Positions 1-59,400 of a DNA stretch of 64,000 nucleotides are shown piece by piece. Under the pieces are notes generated by a model. It was not told the DNA's origin, made no database searches, and saw only the letters and a list, made by a program, of their open reading frames with translations. Where the stretch lies: NCBI GenBank assembly GCA_013399855.1, contig VXAY01006698.1:1918773-1982772 (forward strand), read 5' to 3'. The stretch's first letter is position 1. Each line of letters begins with the position of its first letter. Origin of the DNA: Oxyruncus cristatus (taxonomy: Eukaryota > Chordata > Aves > Passeriformes > Cotingidae). The position numbers and the translations under genes are program-made.

Positions 1-47929
<47,929 letters not shown>

Positions 47930-49455
47930 CAGGAAACCATTTCAGTGGGACATCCGGTAACAAAAGACAATTATGGTGCTAAATCCATGTAAGATTTCTC
48001 TGAGATTGAGGCTCAGATGCTGTATAGCACTGAAAAGCACAGGAGGTCAGTCTGTCTGTCTCAAAGCTTCTATTAATCCATGGTTTCTTTTGAAATAGTT
48101 TAATTCTTCATTAAGTCAAGTCATTCCATTCTAAACAATCTAGCATAAGTAACAGTAAGAAAAATCATAAGGGCCTTTTTTCCCCCAAATAAGAAACTGG
48201 GAAGATGTTTTAAAGGTGATCTAAATGTATCTTTCCCTTCAGCAGCAGCTTTGAGGGAAGAGCACGGAGTTCACCTCTGCTAACGAACAGTGGGGTCCAG
48301 GTTACATTGTTTTTTAAAAACATTTTATCAGAAAGGTGCTGCTGTATGATGGACAAGACGGAGTTTTCTCGAGAATGGCAAGAAGGGTGCACTTATCAGA
48401 CAAAGCAAGGCTTAGATGTTTTAACAAAACGCTTGCAGGAAGCTGCAGTTTGCAGTGGACGTTACTCTCCCACTCCGGTACACTTTGTTAGAACCTAGGT
48501 TATTCCCTATGCAATGAAGTATTTAATGGTGTGTCTTGCAACCTGTGGGGATGTTTAAGCAGAGACTTTTTTAGTGGGATAAAACCTCTGAAGGAGGATT
48601 ACTGAAAAAAGCAAAACTGAAGTGAGTTCAGACAAATCAGAAAGGTTTCTAAAAGAAAATGGTGGGTTTTTTAAACGACGTTCATGGAGATTGATATGAA
48701 AGCTCTTTAATGATCCATAAAAACCTGTAAACTTGTACTGTCACGCGTAAGCTTTTTAAGTCAAACGATTTCTTGAAGGGACAAAGGTCCTATTTAATAT
48801 GCTTTGTTTTCAGCCTTCTTTGTGATAAACATTACCCCCCTGCAACGCATTTTTAAAATTCAAAATTGTAAATATATTTTACAAACACATCACACAAATT
48901 CTCTCCTCTCCCCTCTCCCCCCAAGCAATAAAATACTGCCAGTTGCTTTATATTCTCACCAGCAGCTGCTTTGGTTTATTCTGGTATTCAAGTTGTTATT
49001 AGTAATTATTGTTATTGGTGAATATAAAGATACTGGATTTGTACATCTGTAGAGTCTCCATATCTAAGCAATCACCTTACAGAGTTGTTTCTGGTCAATT
49101 TAAACTGTTTAACTGTATCCCTGTTGCTATTCCCAATACATAAACAAGCTCACCTGCCCTGCACACACAAGTATCTCCAATTTCTATTTCAGCACTGCCA
49201 GAAAAGGTCAGAATGACATTTAAGGCTGAACCATGTAAAAAACCCACAAACAAAACAAAGTTCATGAGTCACTTAAATATGTATTTTTATCTGTAACAAA
49301 TAAGTATTAAACTGTAAAGTATTTTTGTACAAATTTAATACTTTAATAGCATGATATTTATCGTCTATGTTATGTTTTTTGAAATTCAAACTGTTGCAAA
49401 TATTTGTATGGAAAAACTGTATAAATTGAAATAAACAGTGATTTAAAGACATTAA
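47930..49455 (+). other. GRIP1: GRIP1 3' untranslated region
   Basis: Follows the stop codon without a frame or splice signal I trust. It becomes increasingly AT-rich and ends just after an AATAAA at 49430-49435. An earlier AATAAA at 48927-48932 could give a shorter form. The 3' end position is estimated from the hexamer, not from transcript data. Confidence 0.75.
49430..49435 (+). terminator. GRIP1 polyadenylation signal AATAAA
   Basis: A canonical hexamer followed about 35 bases later by a T-rich stretch (from 49466), the usual downstream element. An alternative AATAAA lies at 48927-48932. Confidence 0.7.
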
Positions 49456-50293
49456 AAATGAGGTATTATTTTTCGACTTTATATTTTTTCCACATTATTT
49501 TTTCCACAGTTTTAGCAAAAAATACCATATTTATATTTGTAGTATATTTTTCCCTTCTCTACATGAAAAGAAAAAAAAAACAAACGTTAAAGGTAAGACA
49601 AATTTTAGTACAGCGTGTCTGATGTTTTGATTTAACATTCAACTTACTAATCTCAAAATTACAATGCAGCAGGTCACACAGTACACAAGAAAAACTTTGT
49701 AAGTGGAATGTTTGAATTTTTCTTTTCTTACAAGATCATCAGCAGCATATAACTATTAGCTAAAGCAGCAATGGCAAGTTCTACATCTCTTTCAAGTACA
49801 AAGTGGGAAATATTTTCTGTCACTGATTGCAACTTTCTTGTTCTATTTATAACAAGATTAAAAGCTTCATGCCCATGAATCTACCACATGAGAAAAACCT
49901 AAAGTCCCCTTTGCAAACTGTTTTTTTACTCAAGAGCAAAAGTTTTGGCACATGAGTAAGAGCATCTTATCAATGCTGTAGCATTAGGAGATGGATAAAT
50001 CTTGATTTAAAGACTCCAAGCTTTCCACATCAATATACATCCTCATGTATTTTTCACGGGAACATCTGGATCCTGTAAGACCTGTAAGTTCATTCTTCAC
50101 CAAAACAGAAGAATTACATGGGTTTTTTGATGACCGATGCACCAATGAATATACTAAAAATGGATCACTGAAAATGTAAAAGGTTCAGTGTAGGACAAGC
50201 TGTTCTTCACAGAATATGCAAAAACAGGAAAGCCTTTGAAAAGTATCTGCATATTCAGCTTCTCGATTCCAAAAATCTTGAACAGAACATGTT
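49456..50293 (-). other. HELB 3'UTR / convergent intergenic space
   Basis: About 840 bases between the GRIP1 poly(A) signal and the HELB stop. On the minus strand there is no AATAAA here. Variant TATAAA hexamers lie (plus coordinates) at 49846-49851, 49530-49535 and 49478-49483. Where the HELB transcript ends cannot be told from sequence. Confidence 0.6.
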
Positions 50294-50422
50294 CAATAAA
50301 GCTTCATAACAAGGACAGTTAATAATTGTTTGTTAGCTTTTGAAAAGCTTCCTAGGAGTTGGTTGTCCCAAAGTTAGATTCCTAAGTCTAGAAGATCCAA
50401 GTGGGGATTCTGCTACTGATGT
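50294..50422 (-). CDS. HELB: HELB terminal coding exon
   Basis: On the minus strand it starts after TTTTGACAG and encodes [20 protein letters not shown], then PTPRKLFK and a bird-specific tail to TGA (plus-strand TCA at 50294-50296). The ESP..SSRL.NL and PR.LFK elements match the human C-terminus (ESPQVSSRLQNL, PRQLFK). Phase 0 in. The last dozen residues differ from human. Confidence 0.88.
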
Positions 50423-53400
50423 CTGTCAAAACAAAACAAAACAAAAATGTTATCCAAGTTTGAACCAGACCTAAAATATATTAGCATCCTCAAAAAAAGC
50501 TTTCTCCATGACAGAGCTCAGAAATTAGATATAAAGAAAAAAAAGCATCTGTTAAGTAGGTTTGATTGTATAAAATTAACTTCAATGATTAAATTTCATA
50601 TAAATCTTTCACAGCAGGTCACCTAACTGCTGACATCTGTGCACAAAGAATAAGATAATATAGACTAAGCTGGCCATGAATCACTCACGTGGGTAAAAAG
50701 ATGTATAAATTCACTACTGTTGACATTGTAACTTATTTTTCCATATTAGTCATACATAGTCCCTGGGAAGAGATATACCAAATTTGACTGCTTCACCCAA
50801 TTACTGATCATCTTGAAAACTATTTAATAAATAAGAGTAAAACAATCATACCAGCACCAGGTGACTTGTGGTGGTAAGAATGCAAAAGTTTGCTCTAAAC
50901 CTTCTCAGTAAGGAGATACTTACGGGGGGTATTTTTGTAGCATCCTCAGATGCAAGAGTTTGGTATCTTTTATAAGGACTTTGCTGCAAACTGTCTGTCT
51001 GCTCTTGATTGAGAGCTGATGACCTTTCCTGTTTCATGAGGTCACTCTGAGGTTCAGGTGGGTCCGGAGCACCTTGAGTTACAGGAACAGAGCAAGTCGC
51101 GAGCTCTTGATGTTGCCAGCACTTCTTGAGGGGAGAGGACATTTGTTTGGGACAGTTGCTCGTTTTTGAAATTGCCTCTCTCAAAAATCTCTGTAAGCGA
51201 GTTTTTCTGGGCATGTTCTTGTTAGTGACTGCTCTCCGGAGGTGCAGCTCTTCAGCCACAACGTAGACACGGCAGCGTCCCCTGGTCACGGCAGTGTACA
51301 CGTGCTGCCAGTGCTGATGGCCAGGATTGCCAACCACGTACACAACCGTTTTTTCCTCGGAACCCTGAAACATGTTTAAGAATGCCATTTCAAAGAAAGA
51401 TCTCCAGTAAATAGTTTTTTTTTAAAAAAAAAAGACAGAAGAACGAGGAAGTTGGAGACAACAAGAATATTTTCTATCCTGCATTCAAGGAATTGTGGTT
51501 TCAAGAAAGTTATTGACTCTTTCACATGAAAATACAGCTCAGAGCTGCTCTGTTTTTACCTGAAATGTGTGAATAGTTCTGGCCCATGCATGTTTTATGT
51601 GACATAGCTTCTTCAGTGCCTTATACTTCACAGTGAACACGGAGCCGTACGTGCTGCTGATGGTTAGTAAGCGCTGTTTATCTATTTCTACATCCTAAAG
51701 AAATAACACAATACTCAGCAGTGAGCTTGTACTGGCAGTTTGATCAACATCTGAGTGCATCCATTTTCTTTCACTGACCATTTTCAAGGAAAACCGTTTC
51801 ACTGTACAGGGCCTACCCTAACTACTGATAATTTCACTGGCCCCTCTGCTCAACTCCCTGAAGTCACCAAAAAATACAGGTTTTTATTGCTGTATTTTTT
51901 CAACAGCTTAGTTTTCTGCCAGGGAGAGCTCCATCTGTAACATTAGCCTTATTCTTTACTTAAGACTGTGTTTCTGCCTATATGCAAAACATTATCCATT
52001 TCAGTTACATTTGAGTATTTACAAATTGTATTTACACTGAAAACAATCAGACCAACTGAAACACATTTTACAAGAAAGCCCACAGTTGGATTTTTTTAAA
52101 TTCTCTATTGTATGTTGCCTCTTTCTTGCCTTTCACATGACAGTTTAGCAGAACTAAGTATGTACTACAAACTAAACTTGTAAAGTGTGAATTTTTTGGT
52201 TCTGGGGATTCAACAAGGACCGAATCAGTTACCACCAGGGTTTTTTTCTGCAAGTTCTTACAACAAGGACTTACCCCTGTTATGAAAAATATATCTCCAT
52301 TGCACAGTCGTTTTCCCTCCTCAGCAGCCTCTGTAGTGAGGGTGGTTTCTCCACTTCTATATTCATGGTCATTAGAACCATCTCTGAAACCACAGTTTGG
52401 CAAGAGATCCCTGAGATATGTATTCCGCGTGCAGGAAATCTTGTCCCCAATTTGAAATACAAGTCGGTTCTTATGGTTTCTAGGTCACAGATAGTAAAAA
52501 ACCAAGAAATGTATTTACAAAGTATGCATTTACCATCTCTCAGTATTTCTTCTCTTTCCACTCTTCACCTGGCCCAGATTAAAAACCTTAATAATATTCA
52601 AAACAGTTAAGATAACACACATTTATTTCTTGAACTTTTGTAAAACCTTTTGGTAAAAAACAGTAATACAAAGTAGCTAAAAAATCTTGCTTCCAAAAAT
52701 ATTTCAGAATCTATCTAGAAATTGTACAGTGGCAAAAAATAATTAACCTTGAGAGGTTTTTTCACATTGCTTTTATGTCAATTTTGAATATTCAACAATA
52801 ACTTAAAATCTTGAAATTCACATAATGACAATTTAAATGAAGGGCAGTTTATCACTGTTCACAGTCCAGATTGAGATTAAAGAAAGTTTATGTTATAAAT
52901 GGTTTATATAATAATCAGATCTAGGTGAAACACTGAAAGTTGTACAATCTTATTTTAGGGTTTTGGCCTGGCTATAGCACTTTCAAAAACAAAATGAGAT
53001 TACTCACAGGGAAAAAGCAAAACACTGGCTTACCTGGTTAAATGATTTGAATAGTGCTGGCAACAAAGTTCATTTATTAGATTGCAATCTTGCCTAAATC
53101 ATACAAAACAAGAACATGAACAAAATCATGATGCACAAAACAAGAACATGAACAAAATCATGATGCACAAAACATACAATTACAGGCACTGTCACATTAG
53201 CATTGATTTCTAAATAATGAAAAAAAACCCCTTTTGAGCTTTGATGATCTTCCAGTAGCAATTTTTTAATTGCTGATTCAGAGTTTAGAAGACAAAGCAG
53301 TAAAGAAACAGTTTTGCCTAAATACCACAGAAAGTGAGGCAAGGATGTTTGCACTGCATACCTAGATTAGCTAGATTTGTTTTTAAGATAAAGAAGAAAA

Positions 53401-56400
53401 CAAAAGAAAAAATAAGGCCTGGACAGATTATTTTCTCTCTTGGAATATATTAAAAATAGCCAGAAGATTTATCTGTGTTTTAAAGACCTGGGATTTTAAC
53501 TTTTAAATGCAGATTAAATACCTATAAATATATTCCAGATTAATCTTATATGAAAATCACTAATAACAATACTGTACCTGAATGCAGATTGGAGAAATAG
53601 AATTGATGTTGGAGTTACTCAGCATCCACAACAAACTAGCTAAAATTTATAAATCGCTTATTTGCACACTGGTAACCTGGAAATAGTGGGTGTTTTTTAA
53701 TTACTGAGAACAGGTTCTTCACAAATAAAAGTGGAAGATTTTTTTCTTAAGTACCCTTCTGTGCAGAACTGCAAGTTTATGGACTATTGGAACTACTGCA
53801 CATGGTATTTATCCCTTCATTGTTTCTGTGAAGCCATCCATACTATGCTCCTGTGCATGCTCCTGTGATTACTAAACTTTACAATCTTTCTTCAATGCGT
53901 GTTAAGAGCCCTACATCCCACACCTTCTTAATTAATGAGTACTGTGCTTCCAAATACCTAAACTACAGGCCTTTGTCACTGCAGCGCGGAAGCACTGATG
54001 CCCATCGGATTATTTGCCTAAATCTACCCCTTGACACATGGTCAAAAGGCCAGTATCTTCTGTTACTTGGACAATTCCCACTTGTGACAGAAGGCTGTAG
54101 AGATAGCGGGTTATACACTCCACCACACAGCCTGGAGTTCACATCTGCCACAGTTGGATACATTTGAATACATGAATATCTTGTATCTTGTGGGTTCGTC
54201 CTACACTCAAGCTCTCACCTTCTGTTTCTGAAGAACTGGGCACTGTTCGCAAACACCAGAGCACAGGCTCTCACAACCTACTACAAAAAATGACCATTAA
54301 GTCCATCCTTTCCTGCTTTAACATAACCCATACAGATGAAAGTGAGCACAAAGGCAGAACTTATGGTGAAAAACAACACTGAGAATAGAGAAAACTGAAG
54401 CAATTCTTCATGGATAGACAGGGGCAACCAGAAGGTACAGGGAAAGACCGAGCCTGTTTGTTCTCTAGTAATTTTATGATATTGCCACTAGTCTCTCCAA
54501 CTCAACACACTCAGCTATTTTTAGATTGTGTCTGCTAGCAAGGATTTGTTCAATGTCTGCTTGCATATTCAATTACCTTCTGAAAGCAATGAATTGCGAT
54601 TGTTTGGCATCCTCCAATCCTGGTCCTTTTTTAAGTAAAGTCTTAATGGCCGTTTGCAAATCTGTTTTAAAAGACATAAAAGGTAAGGCATAAAAACATG
54701 CTGCACAATTTAAGAAAGAAAAATATAAATTAATATTAAATTGCCTTCGCTTCAATGACAATTCAACTTCTTTAAAACAACAACAAAACCCAAAAAGCAA
54801 GCAAACAAAAAAGCCACACAGAACCACACACCCCACAAAAAAACAAAACCACACCACAAAACACTCACAAATGTACTCCCCAAAAAAAGCATCACCCACT
54901 TTTAAAATCTGAGAAACAAGTAGTATGGAAGGAGACAAATTCTTATTTCTGTGTTAAACAACAGCTGCATAGAACGTATTTCATGCAAAATAAAGTTTTG
55001 ACATAGCACATTAAAGAGGTGAAGATCAAACATTTTCAAGCCATAGACCTATACATTTAGAAATCTACTTTAGGTATTCTGTTTGCTGAGTATGTTACAA
55101 TAGTAAGATAAAGGATAATGTTTGCACTATTTTTTTCCTCATCCCCCTTGAAGTTTTTTGATACATATAAAATAGAGGCCACTCAATTCAACTAGATGTC
55201 AAAAAAACCCCAATAAACAATGGTCCTAGCCCTGATCCCAAAACATTTTAAAAGAAATACTGGTATCCCTTCTGATTCCATTTTCCTAACTCAGTTGTAG
55301 AGTTGGGAAGACAATCCTGTCCAGCATGCCATCCTGTTACAGTTCCTGTTTACTCAAATGATTCACCACTGAAACATATGATATGTTAAGGTTTGACAGC
55401 TCCAGCTACAACATAAAAAGACAATCACATTTGATTACACTGGTGGAAGCCATCCCCCATTTCAAAATGTAACTGGTGAGCTGGAGCTCTACAGCCTTTT
55501 CTCTGCATTTATGGATTTTGCTGTGTGCATTTACAGAAGGCAGAAGATAAAACTATGAATTATGAATATTAAAATTTATGCCACAAAAAAACCCCAGACT
55601 AAAATCTTCCCAAAATTTTAGCTCCAGACAACAGCCTGTGCTTTACCAAAGGGAAAAATCAGGATCACAAACTGACTGTACACATATACCATCACAATTC
55701 CCATCGGCAGGCAAAGCAATAAGAATAAATTTCTTCTCTGGGCTTAGATTTGTCATTTCCTCATTCCAAGCAGAAACTTGCAGCACCTCATCAAATTCAG
55801 GAAGCTGCCGGTTAGAGATTCTTGACCAGAGCAGTGAAGGGAAAACAGAAAAGTTATTTCCAGTTAAAAGATTCCAGTGTATCATCATCTGCATCAGCCT
55901 GACGTTCACCACTAATAAATTTTTTGTCATCTACACTACATGCACCAAAAATTCTTTCCTCTGAACATAACTTAATTTCACATTAAAAAAGTTGGTGATT
56001 TATTCTCTAACTCCCCCAGCACTGCAGCAGATACTTAGTATTACCCATACAGTTCTCATGGCAGCCGAAGTGTCAACAAAAAAATAAGTCAGAATGTTTG
56101 TAAAACACTCAGTAGTTCTGAACATCTTGCAAATGTTCAGAATATTTTCAAACCATCAAAAGCTCTTGGGGACTTGAACCTAGATTTTGTTGTCTGAGGT
56201 TTAAAAAAAGAAATCATATACTGACAGGAAATAGAACTATTTCCAGAACAAAAGTAATGCAAATGTTGGAAACATTTAGAGCCTCTAGGTATTAATACAG
56301 AAAAATATAAAAAGAAACTATGATGTAATGGCCCTTGACATCTAACCTCTCAAAGCAATACAGTCTGTTTTAGCTGTTGTCACACTTATCAGCAATGTCT

Positions 56401-59400
56401 TTAAAACTTCCTTTATAGAGAAGCAATTTTAAACCATTTCAGAAGGCAAAAAGTCACTTGTGCAGTTACAACTCATTTGAAAACAACAGAGTATCTGATA
56501 GTGAAATACATCCTATGAAATTTAAGAGTATTCCAGCACACACATTTCTTTTTGTCAGATATATACACTTCTGGAAAAACCTGTAGGGTTTTGTTGGTGT
56601 TGTTTCGGGGGGTTGGTTTCTTTAAAACCAATGTTACTGATTTGGACCAAAAAAAGGTAACAGAACTTTTTACTACAGAGTCAAATCTGGATCACTGCTA
56701 TTTTGCAGGTAAAAGGCCAGGCCTACTACAACAATGCTACATACATAAGGATATCCTACCTTGATGCATTATCTACAATTAGCTGTGATTCAGCTCTGTG
56801 GTTTGTTCGCAGTTGTACAGAAAAGCCTCTTGATTTTAGACCCTCAAAGAGATCAGCTAACATGTTTCCTGGATCTATGCTTGGTAGCTGTCTAGTATCA
56901 CCTAAACAGAATGCAAATAGTGTTTGTGAGAAGGAATAACAGATGATGTGTTGCAAACTGTCTTGAAAAAAAAAAATCACTGGATTTAATAAATACTTAA
57001 GTTTCTAATAATAACATACATCCTTCATATAATTCACATGAAATAACACTTTCAAGACCCTGAGACACTTAAGGAATCAGGCTGTAGTGTAGTTCAAGTT
57101 TTTCATATTCCTCACTCAGTAATGCTTTACTAGCAAGTGCAAATCCCTCTGCTTGATGAATGCTGACAGTGATCACATCTTATTCAAACACATTTTGAAA
57201 GCTTCATATTTTAAAAATGCCCTAAATGGCATGTCAGAAAGCAAACCTCTGAGAAACCACAAAAATTTGACTTTATATTTCTTTGCTTTCCTTCTTGAAT
57301 TAAAACAAGATGATCCTAGCATTAAGAATTGCATGAAACCTCCCTTCTAACATATGATTAATATGCTAACTGCTAAACAGGGAATGGAGATACTGATAAT
57401 TTCATACTGACAGCTGGAGAACTTCCTTATCTCATCTTGACCCTTACAATTACCAGAAATCCAAGAACAGAACAATGTGACATTATGGAGTTTTTAAGAG
57501 ACAATGAGACCAGCGGGAGCTCTGATACTTACACTGCATATTGTGTGTTATTAAATATTGTATAATGCTAAAATTGCTGTTCCACTTACCTAGAATAATA
57601 AGTTTAGCAAGCTGAGCATGCTCACACAAGAGTTTTAAAACTAAACTAAAAATGCGTACAGACACCAAGCTTCCTTCATCCACAATCAGAACCGTAACAG
57701 CAGAAAACTTCCATGGCTGTGCCTGTTTACTCTGCCTCCACGACTTAAAACTATAGATAATCTAGAAACAAATAAAAACAAAGCAAGCTTTGACATTAAT
57801 CAACTGTAAACAACTGTCTTAGAAAAGTAGACAGTGCAGTATCTTCTAATTGTTGTATGTAGAGCTGTTATCTGAAATTCTCAACTTAAATCTGTAAAGA
57901 CCCAGAAGACTCAATCATTCAGTCTTATTTTCCTCCTCAGTGAATACATTTGTAGCTGAGATTATTGACACAGAGTTACATAAAAGCACGGAAACTGAGT
58001 CTTTTTTTTTTCTGCAGGAACTGTTTAAGATAAAAGGTGAGCCATTAGGTTGCTCACTTACAGAACACCTCCTACTACAACTTGCTGACATTAATAAATG
58101 CCCAGCATTGCACGGGGAAGTGGTACAGGCAACTACCCAGTCCCCAAAAATAAAATAAGCCAACAGTACATTTTATGTTATAATTTTTATTTATATGTGT
58201 TATTCCACACCTCCAATGTCTTCTTGGCACCTTTTACTACCTAGGACAAAAGAGACTTAAGTGTATTTACAAAGAGTTTAGTTTGCTTTCTACTTTTTTC
58301 TAAAAAAATGTCCACAATACTTGACAGTAATTAAGAAAACACTGTGCAAATGAAATTTATCTCATTATTCAACCCCAGGCTACTGATCTTCCCATGTATG
58401 TGCTGATATCAGTATGACTGCTAGGCAACAGGATGCTAGAAAACAGCTCTACCACCTAGAAAATATTTTTGTCTTCATTAAAATTAAAATAAAAACCAAA
58501 ACAAAACTAAGGAGCTAAAAAGACCAGATGCCCTAGAGAGGTACAAGTGTGAGATGCATAAAACTATAAAAAAACCAAAGTTACAGCAAATAATGTTTTC
58601 AAATGACTAATTTATAATTCCCCAAAATGTAACACTTACTTTCAAATGCTGACAAGTTGTACCTAAGCATTATTATTAACAAGTTACACATTTCATAAGG
58701 AAAGTTCAATAACAAGCTTTCTGTTTGTTCTTTTTTTCTCAAAACAAGAATGGACAGTGCCAAAAAGTCTTTTGGAACCTAATTAAAAAACCCCAAACAA
58801 ACAAACAAAAAACCAAACCTTACCTGATGCAGTGTATATGCAGGAAGCTGAGTTTTTTCACTCAAAAGACTTGTCGCCCTCCCTGTAGGTGCAGTAAACA
58901 GTACATTCAAACATTTTTTTGCATGCATATTCTCTGACTCCCAGCAATGATCAAATGTATTCCATTCCTCAGACGCATCCAAGTCTTCTTCAAAGTCCTT
59001 AGAAGCAGCTTCCACTTCTTTTTCCATCTGCTTTAAATGACGAAAAAGGCAGCTAACTATTGTACTCTTCCCACAGCCTCCTTTTCCACTTATGATTGTG
59101 ACAGAATTAGAACAAATCTTTTCCACAGCAATAACCTGATCTACGTCTGCCTCTGCTTTACTTTGGTTACCGGACACAGATTCCACTTCCTTTTCAGGAA
59201 AGTGATGTTCACCATTATGATTGTCTGGATCATTTTCCTTCACATGTTCCATTTCATGTGCCTGGGTAATATTCATTTTGTTATCTACCGTTTCCCTTGA
59301 TGTTTCGGAAATGTTAAGTATCTTTCTCACATCAGCGTCCAGTTTCCACGTGTCGTTTGACAGAAGGTCACCTATATACGTTGCAATGTCTTTTTCAGAT

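Noticed and set aside
53101..53174. Possible CRISPR-like repeat
   Set aside because: Only two contiguous copies with no spacer, in a vertebrate intron; it is a simple tandem duplication.
54573..54938. 121-codon minus-strand frame as a full exon
   Set aside because: Only its last part (to 54661) is HELB. Upstream it is a low-complexity GT/T-rich intron tract that reads as a Cys/Phe/Val run.
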